A stretch of 50,904 bases of DNA from Minisyncoccota bacterium (GCA_021734405.1 JAIPJA010000004.1:1-50904), one strand, 5' to 3'; counted from the stretch's first letter, positions 1-10,026 are shown. A program made the numbers and translations. The notes: generated from the sequence alone by a model not told the origin.

Positions 1-76
1 TAAATATTCTTTTCGAGTGTTTATACTCATTTTTTCTATAACCATAACTTAAAGCCTTAATTATTAATCGTTTATG

Positions 77-138
77 GTTACATTTTACAATCATTTATCG
101 TATAGGAGTATAGTTACATTTTGCATCATTTAATTCGT
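77..138 (+). repeat. imperfect direct repeats upstream of the rpoBC promoter
   Basis: Two copies of a roughly 25-base sequence, both starting GTTACATTTT and continuing through CATTTA to CGT, begin at 77 and 113, so they are 36 bp apart. They lie immediately upstream of the TTGACA at 144. A 9-bp inverted repeat (TAACCATAA at 39-47, TTATGGTTA at 72-80) adjoins them. Position suggests regulator binding sites or an upstream activating region; that role is inference. The rest of 1-76 is AT-rich with a weak GAGT/ACTC hairpin and T run (15-35) that could end an upstream gene. Confidence 0.55.
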
Positions 139-143
139 GCCTG

Positions 144-172
144 TTGACATCTAAAATTATTTATAATATAAT
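144..172 (+). promoter_or_regulatory. sigma70-type promoter for the rpoBC leader
   Basis: TTGACA (144-149), a 17-bp spacer and TATAAT (167-172) match the housekeeping consensus at all 12 positions with optimal spacing. Transcription would start near 179, giving a leader of about 290 nt before rpoB. It is the strongest-looking promoter in the window. Confidence 0.85.
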
Positions 173-225
173 TTAAAATACTTTTAATTAACTTAACTTT
201 AAGTGACAGAAAATACAAATCTATT

Positions 226-278
226 AAAACGGAATAGGTTGGACTTAATTTGCCTATAAGACCGTTTTTTTGTTTTTT
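226..278 (+). terminator. intrinsic terminator or attenuator in the rpoBC leader
   Basis: AAAACGG (226-232) pairs with CCGTTTT (262-268), and inside it ATAGG (234-238) pairs with CCTAT (253-257). A T-rich tract (T7-G-T6) follows. With the promoter at 144-172 this would release an RNA of about 95-100 nt. It may be an attenuator controlling rpoBC or the end of a small independent RNA. Confidence 0.65.
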
Positions 279-331
279 ATATATTTTACAGTTTATTATA
301 AATACCTAGTTTTAGCGGATTATTTTTAAAA

Positions 332-361
332 CCTTAATATATCTTCCCCATTATATTAAGG
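332..361 (+). other. perfect 10-bp hairpin in the rpoBC leader
   Basis: CCTTAATATA (332-341) and TATATTAAGG (352-361) form a perfect 10-bp stem with a 10-nt pyrimidine-rich loop. No T run follows, so it is not a terminator by itself. It may be a protein-binding or RNA-stability element of the leader. Confidence 0.5.
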
Positions 362-412
362 CAAAAATTGTCGTGATTTTTACAGCAATAAACAAATAAA
401 TAATTTATATAC

Positions 413-441
413 TCTCAACTTAAAAGGCTTGAGAATTTTTT
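413..441 (+). terminator. second terminator-like hairpin just before rpoB
   Basis: TCTCAA (413-418) pairs with TTGAGA (429-434), followed by ATTTTTT. It ends 30 bases before the rpoB ATG with no gene between, so it would act on the rpoBC transcript itself, consistent with attenuation. Confidence 0.5.
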
Positions 442-471
442 AGTAATAAAGAATAATAAATTTAAAAATAT

Positions 472-3400
472 ATGGCGCAAAAGAAAAACTCCACCTTGGA
501 GCTGGCACAAAGAAAGTATTTCACGGATTTTGTTCAGGCTGTGCCTATGCCTGAGTTAATTGAAATACAAAAAGATTCTTACAACTGGTTTTTAAAAGAG
601 GGCTTAGCTGAGCTTTTTGATGAAATCTCTCCAGTAATTGATTTTAGTGGCAGAGATTTAGAACTGTATTTTGAAGATTATTATTTAGATGAACCAAAGT
701 TTAGTGAATTAGAGAGTCGTAAGAAAAATATTAGTTATGAAGCGCCTTTACGTGTAAAAACTAGATTATTAAATAAAAAAACTAAACAAGTTGTAAATCA
801 AGAAGTCTTTTTAGGTGATTTTCCGGTTATGACTGATAACGGAACTTTTATTATTAATGGTATTGAAAGAGTTGTCGTCTCTCAGCTTATAAGAAGTGCT
901 GGAGTTATGTTTACAGCTGAATATATAAAAGAAAAGAAATGCTATGGCGCTAAAATTATTCCTAATCGCGGAGCTTGGCTAGAAATTGAAACCGATGCTA
1001 ATAAAGTGCTTTGGGTTAGAATTGATAGAAAAAGAAAAGTAGCTGTAACTTCTTTGCTTAGAGCTTTTGGTTATGAAACTGATGAAGAAATTAAAAAACT
1101 CTTCTCTGATGTTGATTTAGTTAAAGGTGACGACGATGTTTCCTATATTGAGGCTACTATTGAAAAAGATTTAGCCAAAAATGAGGCTGAAGGTTTGCAG
1201 GAAGTTTATAAAAGAATTAGACCAGGTGATCTAGCCGCCACAGAAAATGCCAGACAACTTATTTATTCTATGTTTTTCCGTTTTGATCGCTATGATTTTG
1301 GTTCAGTTGGTCGTTATAAATTAAACAGAAGATTTAAACTAGATTTAGCTAATGTTAAAGAGAATAGAATTTTAAGAAAAGAAGACTTAATTTTAATAAT
1401 TAAAGAAGTTATTAGATTAAATATAACTCAAGAGCCAGAGGATGACATTGATCACTTAGGTAATAGAAGAGTCAGAGCCATTGGTGGTTTAGTGCAAAAC
1501 AGATTTAGAGTAGGTTTAGCCAGAATGGAAAGAATTATTAAAGACAAAATGAGTACTACTGATTTAGGTAATTTAAGTCCAACTAAACTTATTAACGCTC
1601 GTCCAGTAATTGGTGTAGTCAAAGAATTTTTCATGTCTTCTCAATTGTCTCAGTTTATGGATCAAACCAATCCCTTGGCTGAATTAGAGCACAAAAGGAG
1701 ATTGTCAGCTATGGGTCCAGGAGGTTTAACTAGAGAAAGAGCCGGCTTTGATGTTCGTGATGTACACGCTACTCATTATGGTAGAATTTGTCCGATTGCT
1801 ACCCCAGAAGGTCCAAATATTGGTTTGGTGGGCCACTTAGCCAGTTATACTAGATTGAATAAATATGGATTTTTAGAAACTCCATACAGAAAAGTTAAAC
1901 ATGCTAAAACTGGCAGTATTATTACTGATGAAATTGTATATTTAGATGCTTTTGAAGAAGAAAAATATATTACTGTTGCTTCAACTATACCTACTGACAA
2001 AACTGGTAAGATTTTAGTAAATAGTTATGAAGCTAGAAAATATGGTCAGCCAGCTAAAGCTGATGTTAAAGATATTGACTTGGTTGGCGTTGCCGCTAAT
2101 CAAATAATTTCTATTGCTACTTCTTTAATTCCTTTTACTGAACACAATGATGGACAAAGATCACTTATGGGAACAAACATGCAACGTCAAGCAGTCCCTT
2201 TAATAATTTCCGAAGCACCAGTGGTTGGTACTGGCGTTGAGGAAAGAGCAGCTAGAGATTCTGGGCATGTAATTATTGCCCCAGAAGCCGGTGAAGTTAT
2301 TAAAGCTGATTCTAAGAGTTTAGAAATTAAAACAGCTAAGGGGAAAATATATAGATATAGTTTAAATAAATTTTTACGTTCGAATTCTTCTACTTGTATT
2401 AATCAAAGGCCAACTGTTGACAGAGGGGATAAGGTTAAAGCTGGACAAATTTTAACTGATGGCCCAGCTATTGCTGACGGTGAGCTTTCTTTAGGTAAAA
2501 ATGTTTTAGTAGCTTTTATGACTTGGGAAGGATATAACTATGAAGATGCTATTATTATTTCTGAGCGTTTAGTTAAGCAAGATGTTTATACTTCTATCCA
2601 CATAGAAAATTATACTATTGATGTTAGAGATACCAAGCTTGGACCAGAAGTGGTTACTAATGATATTCCTAATATTAGTGAAGAAAAATTAAAGAATTTA
2701 GACGAAGAAGGTATAATTAGAATTGGTGCTGAAGTTTCTTCAGGTGATATTTTGGTGGGTAAAATTACTCCTAAAGGAGAAACTACTCTTTCAGCTGAAG
2801 AGAAATTGCTTAGAGCAATTTTTGGAGAAAAAGCTAAGGATGTTAGAGATTCTTCTTTATATTTAGAGCACGGAGAACATGGCAAAGTAGTAGATGTAAA
2901 GATTTTTTCTCGTGATGAAGGTGATAAGTTAGCTGCTGGGGTTTTAACCTCCATTCAAGTATCTGTAGCCAATTTAAGAAAAATACAAGTTGGAGATAAA
3001 ATGTCTGGACGTCATGGTAATAAAGGTGTTATTTCTAAAATTGTTCCAGCTGAAGATATGCCTTATTTAGAAGATGGTACTCCAGTGGATGTTATTTTAT
3101 CTCCTTTAGGTATTATTTCTCGTATGAATTTGGGTCAGCTTTTAGAAACTCACTTAGGGTTTGCTGTTAAGAAGTTAGGTTATAAGGTGGCTACTCCGCC
3201 TTTAAATGGTATTAATGAGCAAGAAATCAAAAATCAGTTAAAACTAGCTGGGTTACCTGAAGATGGTAAAGTGACTTTATATGATGGGAAAACCGGCGAA
3301 CCTTATGATAATAAGATTACTGTGGGTTATAAATATATGTTGAAATTAAATCACATGGTTGAAGATAAAATTCACCAACGTTCTATTGGTCCTTACTCTC

Positions 3401-3783
3401 TTATCACTCAACAGCCTTTGGGTGGAAAAGCTCAATTTGGTGGACAGCGTTTTGGAGAAATGGAAGTTTGGGCTTTAGAGGGTTATGGGGCTGCTCACAC
3501 TTTACAGGAAATGCTAACTATTAAATCTGATGATGTTCCTGGCAGAAGTAAAGCTTATGAATCTATTATTAAAGGAGAGGAAATAGAAAAACGTAATGTT
3601 CCAGAGTCTTTTAATGTTTTAATTAGAGAATTAAAAGGTCTAGGATTAAATGTTGAACTTTTGGGTGGAAGTAAAGAAGAAGATAATGATAAAGAGGAAA
3701 AAGATGAAGATAATTTAAGTTCTAAAGAAGAGGTGGAAGAAAAAAAATTAGACGAAGATGATATTTCGAAGAAAAAATCATAA
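472..3783 (+). CDS. rpoB: DNA-directed RNA polymerase subunit beta
   Basis: This is the beta subunit of core RNA polymerase. At 1103 aa it is shorter than B. subtilis RpoB (about 1190) or E. coli RpoB (1342), as in compact genomes. The rifampicin region (about aa 391-440) contains SQFMDQTNPLAELEHKRRLS followed by GPGGLTRERAG, with the usual His and Ser contacts kept. DKMSGRHGNKGV (about aa 842) is the active-site segment, and GEMEVWALEGYGAAHTLQEM (about aa 997) is the clamp-connector end. A Lys/Glu/Asp-rich tail of about 38 residues follows the conserved end and looks disordered. The ATG has no Shine-Dalgarno; the leader is A/U-rich. rpoC follows after 48 nt, so the two are co-transcribed. 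Confidence 0.98.
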   Translation: MAQKKNSTLELAQRKYFTDFVQAVPMPELIEIQKDSYNWFLKEGLAELFDEISPVIDFSGRDLELYFEDYYLDEPKFSELESRKKNISYEAPLRVKTRLLNKKTKQVVNQEVFLGDFPVMTDNGTFIINGIERVVVSQLIRSAGVMFTAEYIKEKKCYGAKIIPNRGAWLEIETDANKVLWVRIDRKRKVAVTSLLRAFGYETDEEIKKLFSDVDLVKGDDDVSYIEATIEKDLAKNEAEGLQEVYKRIRPGDLAATENARQLIYSMFFRFDRYDFGSVGRYKLNRRFKLDLANVKENRILRKEDLILIIKEVIRLNITQEPEDDIDHLGNRRVRAIGGLVQNRFRVGLARMERIIKDKMSTTDLGNLSPTKLINARPVIGVVKEFFMSSQLSQFMDQTNPLAELEHKRRLSAMGPGGLTRERAGFDVRDVHATHYGRICPIATPEGPNIGLVGHLASYTRLNKYGFLETPYRKVKHAKTGSIITDEIVYLDAFEEEKYITVASTIPTDKTGKILVNSYEARKYGQPAKADVKDIDLVGVAANQIISIATSLIPFTEHNDGQRSLMGTNMQRQAVPLIISEAPVVGTGVEERAARDSGHVIIAPEAGEVIKADSKSLEIKTAKGKIYRYSLNKFLRSNSSTCINQRPTVDRGDKVKAGQILTDGPAIADGELSLGKNVLVAFMTWEGYNYEDAIIISERLVKQDVYTSIHIENYTIDVRDTKLGPEVVTNDIPNISEEKLKNLDEEGIIRIGAEVSSGDILVGKITPKGETTLSAEEKLLRAIFGEKAKDVRDSSLYLEHGEHGKVVDVKIFSRDEGDKLAAGVLTSIQVSVANLRKIQVGDKMSGRHGNKGVISKIVPAEDMPYLEDGTPVDVILSPLGIISRMNLGQLLETHLGFAVKKLGYKVATPPLNGINEQEIKNQLKLAGLPEDGKVTLYDGKTGEPYDNKITVGYKYMLKLNHMVEDKIHQRSIGPYSLITQQPLGGKAQFGGQRFGEMEVWALEGYGAAHTLQEMLTIKSDDVPGRSKAYESIIKGEEIEKRNVPESFNVLIRELKGLGLNVELLGGSKEEDNDKEEKDEDNLSSKEEVEEKKLDEDDISKKKS

Positions 3784-3831
3784 TTTTAATTCTTAGTTAA
3801 ATAATTTTAAATAATCTTCAATATAAAAAAT

Positions 3832-6800
3832 ATGTTAAATCCAATTAAAACTAGCGATTTTGATGCTATCCGCCTCAAAGTAGCCTCTCCGGAACAGATT
3901 TTGGAATGGTCAAATGGCGAAGTTGTCCGCCCAGAAACTATTAACTATAGAACACAAAAACCGGAAAAAGATGGACTTTTCTGTGAAAAGATATTTGGGC
4001 CCACTAAAGACTGGGAATGTGCTTGCGGAAAGTATAAGAAAATAAGATACAAAGGTATTGTTTGTGATAAGTGTGGCGTAGAAGTAACTCGCTCTATTGT
4101 TAGACGTGAAAGAATGGCTCATATAAATTTACAAATTCCCATTACTCACATTTGGTTTTTACGTGGCATTTCTTCAAAAATTGGTTTACTTCTAGATTTA
4201 AGCATGCAATCCTTAGAAAAGGTGGTTTATTTTGCTAGCTTTGTGGTTATTGATGTTGATGAACAGTTAAAAATAGCTACTTTAGATCAGATCAAAAAAG
4301 AATATAAGAGTAAAGTAAAAAGTATTGAAAATGAATATCAGCAGAAATTAAAGAAAATAGAAACAGAAGAGGATAAAAGCATAACTATTAAAGATTTAGA
4401 CAGAGAAAAAGAAGAAAAATTAGAATCTTTAAATGAAAATTTTGAACTTACTCAAAAAGAATTAAAAGACTTAAAGCCAATGAGTATTATCTCTGAACAG
4501 GCTTATCAAAGTTTAAGTCTTAAGTTTGGTCATTTATTTGAGGCTGGTATTGGTGCTGAAGCAGTTAGAGATTTGCTTGCTAAAATTGATTTAGAAAAGA
4601 AAATTGAAGAGCTAGAAGCTCAACTTAAAAAAGCAGTTGAGTCAAAAAGAGATAAACTTATTAAACGTTTAAAACTTTTAAAGAGTTTAAAAAATAATGA
4701 TATAAGACCAGAATGGATGGTAATAACTACCTTGCCCGTGATACCTCCAGATTTAAGACCAATGGTAGCTTTAGACGGTGGTCGTTTTGCCGCTTCTGAT
4801 TTAAACGATTTATACAGAAGAGTTATAAATAGAAACAATAGATTAAAGCAGCTAATTGAATTAAATGCTCCTGAAGTTATTTGTAGAAATGAAAAAAGAA
4901 TGTTGCAAGAAGCTGTTGATGCTTTAATTGATAACTCAGCCAGACATTCTAAAACTGTAACTGCTTCAACTGGTCAAAAAAGACAATTAAAATCTTTAGC
5001 TGATTCTTTGAAAGGTAAACAAGGAAGATTTCGTCAAAATTTGCTGGGAAAACGTGTAGACTATTCTGGTCGTAGTGTAATTGTGGTTAATCCTAAACTG
5101 CGCTTAGATCAATGTGGTCTACCTAAGAGTATGGCTTTAGAATTATTTAAACCTTTTATTATTAGTCAATTAATAAAAAAAGAAATTGTGCATAATGTTC
5201 GTAGCGCTTCTCGTTATATGGAAGCTGGTCATGACGAGGTCTGGGATATTTTAGAAAATATTGTTAAAGAGGCCTATGTGCTTTTAAACCGTGCTCCAAC
5301 CTTGCATCGTTTAGGTATTCAAGCTTTTAAACCTACTTTAATTGAGGGTAAAGCTATTCAAATTCATCCCTTGGTTTGTAGTGCTTTTAACGCTGACTTT
5401 GACGGAGACCAAATGGCTGTGCATGTGCCTTTAACTAAAGAAGCTGTAGCTGAGGCTAGAGATTTAATGCTTTCTTCTCACAACCTATTAAAACCGGCCA
5501 CAGGTGATCCCATTGTTGCTCCTAATCAGGATATTGTCTGGGGAGCTTATTACATTACTGTAGAAGACAAAGAAACAGCTGAAAAAGACAATAAGGATTT
5601 ACGTCATTTTGCCAGTGAGAAAGATGCTAAGCTAGCTTATGATAATAGCCTTTTAACTTTACATGAAACTATTATTATTAGAAAAAAAGACACTGGGGAA
5701 AGACTTAGAACTACTATTGGTAGATCAATTTTTAATAGTATTTTGCCAGAAAAATTAAGATATATAAATGAAGTGGTAGGCAAGGGAAAACTAAAAAATC
5801 TAATTAAAGATTGTCTATATGTTTATGGTGAAGAAGCTACAGTTAAGTTTATTGATGATTTAAAAGATAAAAGTTTTAGCTTTATTACTCGCTCTGGTCT
5901 TTCTTGGGGATTTGGTGACTTACCTTATTTTGCTGAAAAAGACGAACTTATAGACACTGCTAATAAGAAAGTTGAACTTATTCAAGATCAGTTTGAAGAA
6001 GGTCTTTTAACTGAGTCAGAAAGATATAGTAAGGTAGTAGAGACTTGGACTGAGACTAAAGATAAGATTGCTGAGATTTGCAAAGCAGGCCTTATTAACG
6101 TTTTACCAGTGTTTTCTATGATTGAATCAGGCGCTAGAGGTTCTTGGGCTCAGCCAGTACAGATTTTAGGCATGAAAGGTTTAGTGACTTCTCCTTCAGG
6201 ATCAATTATTGAATTGCCAGTTAAAGGAAACTTTAAGCAAGGTTTTGGAGTTTTAGAATATTTTATCTCTACTCACGGTGTGAGAAAAGGTTTATCTGAT
6301 ACAGCCCTTAGAACTGCTAATGCCGGCTACTTAACCAGACGTTTAGTCGATGTTTCTCAAGATATTATTATTACCTCTGAAGATTGTAAAGATGATAAGG
6401 GCATGTTTATGAGTAAAGCTGAAAGTGAAAAAATTGGTACTGATATTATAAAAAGATTAGCTGGTCGTTATTTAGCTAAAGATTTGAAAAATGCAACTGG
6501 AAAAACCTTATTTAAAGCTGGGGAATTAATGGATGAAGAACATGTTAAAAAGATACAAGGTGAAGATATTGAAGAAGCTTATGCTCGCTCAGTTTTAAGT
6601 TGTAAGCTTCCTAAGGGTGTGTGTAGTAAATGTTATGGTTATGATTTAGCCTTTAACAAACCAGTAAAAATTGGCACTACTGTAGGAACCATTGCCGCTC
6701 AATCTATTGGTGAGCCTGGTACTCAGTTAACTATGAGAACTTTCCACAGTGGTGGTGTAGCTGGACAAGAAGATATTACTCAAGGTTTACCTAGAGTAGA

Positions 6801-7749
6801 AGAGATTTTTGAAAGTCGTCCTCCTAAAAAGAAAGGTTTATTATCTGAGCATGATGGAAGAATTACCATTGAAACAGCTAAGAAAACTATTGTTGATAAA
6901 AATGGTAAAGAAATTTTAGTTGATAATCCTAAAACTAAACTTTTGAACCTTCACTTTAAAGGTACTACTAGTGATAAATATTATTTTTCAGAAGCTATTA
7001 ATGAATATAAGTTAGAGTCTGGAAAAACTGGAGTTAAAAAGGTAGAGCCCAAAGTAAAGATAAAAGATGGTGATAAGGTTAGCAAAGGTGAGGACTTATT
7101 TACTGTGGGAGCTAAAGCTACTAAAGCTAAGGCTGGAGGTATTGCTCAAGTAACTGATAAATACATTGGTGTCTTAAGGGAAGTGGAAAAAATTCAACAA
7201 TTTTCTATTCCTAGGGGCACAGTGTTGTTTGTAAAAGATGGTGAGCAAATTAAAAAAGGCGATCAGCTTACTGAAGGTAGTTTAGATCTAAAAGAACTTT
7301 ATCGTTTAAGAGGAAGACTAGATACGCAAAAGTATATTATTAAAGAAATTCAATACGTTTATTCTTCTCAAGGTCAGCCTCTAAATGATAAGCATATTGA
7401 AATAATTGCTAAACAGATGTTCTCTCGTCATTTAATTATAGATTCAGGTGATACTAATTTACTGCCAGGGGAAGTAATAGAAGAGGGCGTATTAATAACC
7501 GCCAATAAAGCTGTTAAAAAGCCAGCTAAAACTGAAAGACTTCTTTTAGGTATTACTAAATCATCTCTTACCACTGACAGCTTCTTGTCAGCTGCTTCTT
7601 TCCAAGAAACTCCAAGAGTTTTAATTGAAGCTGCTATAAATGGCAAGATAGATTACTTAGACGGTCTAAAAGAAAATGTTATTATTGGTTGTTTAATACC
7701 AGCCGGAACTGGTTATAAGGGAAGAAAGAAAAGAGAAGTTTATGAGTAG
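3832..7749 (+). CDS. rpoC: DNA-directed RNA polymerase subunit beta'
   Basis: This is the beta' subunit carrying the catalytic Mg site, 1305 aa. The N-terminal zinc ribbon (about aa 62-85) has a C-x-C and a C-x2-C pair. A Lys/Glu-rich coiled coil occupies about aa 150-215. The catalytic NADFDGDQM is at about aa 520. The second zinc site uses a Cys near aa 852 plus SCKLPKGVCSKC (about aa 922-930). The trigger loop GEPGTQLTMRTFHSGG is at about aa 961. The beta'-to-C-terminal order is complete and ends before a strong terminator. There is no SD; the start is the first ATG, in the conserved N-terminus. It is the second gene of the rpoBC unit. Confidence 0.98.
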   Translation: MLNPIKTSDFDAIRLKVASPEQILEWSNGEVVRPETINYRTQKPEKDGLFCEKIFGPTKDWECACGKYKKIRYKGIVCDKCGVEVTRSIVRRERMAHINLQIPITHIWFLRGISSKIGLLLDLSMQSLEKVVYFASFVVIDVDEQLKIATLDQIKKEYKSKVKSIENEYQQKLKKIETEEDKSITIKDLDREKEEKLESLNENFELTQKELKDLKPMSIISEQAYQSLSLKFGHLFEAGIGAEAVRDLLAKIDLEKKIEELEAQLKKAVESKRDKLIKRLKLLKSLKNNDIRPEWMVITTLPVIPPDLRPMVALDGGRFAASDLNDLYRRVINRNNRLKQLIELNAPEVICRNEKRMLQEAVDALIDNSARHSKTVTASTGQKRQLKSLADSLKGKQGRFRQNLLGKRVDYSGRSVIVVNPKLRLDQCGLPKSMALELFKPFIISQLIKKEIVHNVRSASRYMEAGHDEVWDILENIVKEAYVLLNRAPTLHRLGIQAFKPTLIEGKAIQIHPLVCSAFNADFDGDQMAVHVPLTKEAVAEARDLMLSSHNLLKPATGDPIVAPNQDIVWGAYYITVEDKETAEKDNKDLRHFASEKDAKLAYDNSLLTLHETIIIRKKDTGERLRTTIGRSIFNSILPEKLRYINEVVGKGKLKNLIKDCLYVYGEEATVKFIDDLKDKSFSFITRSGLSWGFGDLPYFAEKDELIDTANKKVELIQDQFEEGLLTESERYSKVVETWTETKDKIAEICKAGLINVLPVFSMIESGARGSWAQPVQILGMKGLVTSPSGSIIELPVKGNFKQGFGVLEYFISTHGVRKGLSDTALRTANAGYLTRRLVDVSQDIIITSEDCKDDKGMFMSKAESEKIGTDIIKRLAGRYLAKDLKNATGKTLFKAGELMDEEHVKKIQGEDIEEAYARSVLSCKLPKGVCSKCYGYDLAFNKPVKIGTTVGTIAAQSIGEPGTQLTMRTFHSGGVAGQEDITQGLPRVEEIFESRPPKKKGLLSEHDGRITIETAKKTIVDKNGKEILVDNPKTKLLNLHFKGTTSDKYYFSEAINEYKLESGKTGVKKVEPKVKIKDGDKVSKGEDLFTVGAKATKAKAGGIAQVTDKYIGVLREVEKIQQFSIPRGTVLFVKDGEQIKKGDQLTEGSLDLKELYRLRGRLDTQKYIIKEIQYVYSSQGQPLNDKHIEIIAKQMFSRHLIIDSGDTNLLPGEVIEEGVLITANKAVKKPAKTERLLLGITKSSLTTDSFLSAASFQETPRVLIEAAINGKIDYLDGLKENVIIGCLIPAGTGYKGRKKREVYE

Positions 7750-7786
7750 AAATAGCTAAAGATTTAGAAAATTTAATTGTATAGAA

Positions 7787-7818
7787 AAAACAGCTCCTAA
7801 TAAAGGGGCTGTTTTCTT
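7787..7818 (+). terminator. rho-independent terminator of rpoBC
   Basis: AAAACAGCTCC (7787-7797) pairs with GGGGCTGTTTT (7805-7815) with one T-G pair and an A-rich/T-rich flank. It separates rpoBC from the downstream accessory block. Confidence 0.85.
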
Positions 7819-7841
7819 TGCAGATATATTTTAAGTGTTAT

Positions 7842-7852
7842 TATAATATAAT
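7842..7852 (+). promoter_or_regulatory. candidate -10 for hutU (overlapping TATAAT motifs)
   Basis: Two overlapping TATAAT hexamers (7842-7847 and 7847-7852) lie 49-59 bp before the hutU ATG and just after the rpoC terminator. No good -35 is seen at the right distance, so the call rests on the -10 and position. Confidence 0.4.
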
Positions 7853-7900
7853 ATAGTTTTTTAAAAATAAATATTTATTTAACTTCAAATTTATTTAGTC

Positions 7901-9908
7901 ATGAAAAATAATCAAGAAATTAGAAAGGCTATGGAGGTTAGACTTTCTGATCAGTTGCCGTCACCTCCGATTTTTGACGAAAAGTATAATAGAGCGCCAA
8001 AACGTGTTTGTGCTTTAACTAAAGATGAAATGGAATTATCTTTGCGAAATGCTTTAAGGTATGTTCCTGAAAATCTCCATCATGTATTAGCTCCAGAATT
8101 TTTGCAAGAATTAAAATCATTTGGGCGTATATATGGTTATCGCTTTCGTCCACAGGGCAGGATTTATGGTAAGCCCATTGATGAGTATGAAGGTATTATA
8201 GAAGCCAGGGCTATGCAAGTTATGATTGATAATAACCTTGATTTTGAAGTAGCTTTGTATCCTTATGAATTGGTGACTTATGGTGCGAATGGGCAGGTGT
8301 TTCAAAACTGGATGCAATATCGTTTGGTCAAGAAGTATCTATCAATTATGAGGAAAGATCAAACTTTAGTGGTTAGCTCTGGTCACCCCTTAGGACTTTT
8401 CCCTTCTTCTGAGAATGCTCCCAGAGTAATCATCACAAACGGTCTGCTTGTTGGTCATTGGGACAATGAAGATAATTTTAAAAAGTTAGCTGCATTAGGC
8501 GTTAGTAATTATGGACAAATGACTGCCGGTGGTTGGATGTATATAGGTCCTCAAGGAATAGTGCATGGCACTTTTATTACTATTTTAAATGCGGCTAGGA
8601 AATATCTAAAAATACAAGGTAGCTCTTTAGCTGGTGTGAATTTTGTTTCTTCTGGTTTGGGCGGCATGTCTTGTGCTCAGCCTAAAGCCATGAAGATAGC
8701 TGGTGGCGTAGCTGTGATTGCCGAAGTGGATAAAAAGAAAATTGATCTACGCTTACGTCAGGGGTGGATAGACACATACACTGATAGTTTAGATGAAGTT
8801 GTCAGGCAATTAAATAAAAACACTAAAGAGAAGAAGCCCCTGGCTCTCGCGTATCATGGTAATGTGGTTAGCCTCTTGGAACATCTAGCTTCTAGGAATG
8901 TAAAAGTTAATTTATTATCAGATCAAACTTCTTGTCATGCTATGAGTGAGGGCGGGTATATGCCGGTGGATCTAGAATTTGAATCTAGTAAAAAATTATT
9001 AGATATTGATTCTGAAAAATTTGAAGTTTTTGTAAACAAATCATTGTCGCGTCATTTTCAAGCTATAAAAAAATTAGTTGCCCAGGGCTCGTTTTTTTGG
9101 GATTATGGTAATAATTTTATGAGTTCTATTTTTGCAAGCGGTGAAAAGGCTATTACCAAAAATGGAGTTGATTTAAGTCAGGGGTTTATTTGGCCTTCCT
9201 ATGTAGAAGATGTTATGGGACCCATGTGTTTTGATTATGGCTTTGGTCCTTTCCGGTGGGTTTGTTTAAGTGGTAAACAGTCAGATTTAGACTTAACAGA
9301 TAATATCGCTTTAAATATTATTAATCCCAATAAATCATCTATGCATGCAGACAATTATAACTGGATTAAATCAGCTAAAGAAAATGAATTAGTAGTAGGT
9401 ACTAAAGCACGTATTTTTTATAGTGATGAAGAAGGTAGAGTTAAAATTGCTTTAGCCTTTAATAAAGCTGTGCGTGAAAATAAAACTGGACCTATTATGA
9501 TTGGCAGAGATCATCATGATGTTTCCGGAACTGACTCTCCCTTCAGGGAAACATCTGACATAAAAGATGGCAGTCAAAGTACAGCTGATATGTCTGTACA
9601 ATGTTTTGCTGGCAATGTGGCTAGAGGAATGAGTATAGTAGTTTTGTCTAATGGAGGAGGAGTAGGAATTAGTAGGGCCAGTAATGGGGGGGAATGGTAT
9701 CGTTTTAGATGGAAGCACTGAGACAGATAAAATTATTAAACTTGGTTTGTCTTGGGACGTGATGGGCGGAGTAGCTAGAAGAAGTTGGGCAAGAAGTAAA
9801 AATGCTATTAATACTGCTAAAGAATGGAATTTGAAGATGTTGGGAAAAGGGCAAATAACCTTGCCTTATACCGTGTCAGATGAAGTTTTATCTGATTTAA
9901 ATTTATAA
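7901..9908 (+). pseudogene. hutU: urocanate hydratase, frameshifted near the C-terminus at a G7 run
   Basis: Urocanate hydratase converts urocanate (the histidine ammonia-lyase product) to imidazolonepropionate using tightly bound NAD+. The first frame (606 aa, 7901-9721) holds GGWMYIGPQGIVHGTF, SSGLGGMSCAQPKA and GRDHHDVSGTDSPFRET. It then leaves family sequence after NGG at a G7 run (9686-9692). The next frame (track ORF 9684-9908) resumes with NGIVLDGSTETD, then GLSWDVMGGVARRSWAR, and reaches a natural end. Removing one G gives one protein of about 668 aa, like the longer urocanate hydratases. The loss may be a real mutation or an assembly error in the homopolymer. hutH lies 4.2 kb downstream. 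No SD is visible. Confidence 0.9.
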
Positions 9909-9920
9909 TTTTACAAAATT

Positions 9921-9948
9921 AAAACCTCATTAATATATGAGGTTTTTT
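9921..9948 (+). terminator. terminator after hutU
   Basis: AAAACCTCAT pairs with ATGAGGTTTTTT around a short AT loop, with a T6 run, 12 bases after the hutU stop. Confidence 0.85.
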
Positions 9949-9971
9949 AAATGTAATTTATTAAAAAAGAC

Positions 9972-10000
9972 TTGACAGTTTAAAATTAATGCTTTAGTAT
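9972..10000 (+). promoter_or_regulatory. promoter and possible operator for the TrpR/YerC-like gene
   Basis: TTGACA (9972-9977) lies 17 bp before TAGTAT (9995-10000). A second, perfect TATAAT sits at 10014-10019, only 8 bases from the ATG, and would give an almost leaderless message. CTTTA-N6-TAAAG (9992-10007) is an inverted repeat over the -10 region and AGTAT occurs three times. Autoregulation by the downstream HTH protein is possible but is inference. Confidence 0.55.
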
Positions 10001-10026
10001 GATAAAGTATTAGTATAATTTATTTT

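Noticed and set aside
9684-9908. Separate 74-aa gene downstream of hutU
   Set aside because: Its sequence is the exact continuation of the urocanate hydratase C-terminus; it is the shifted end of hutU, not a gene.
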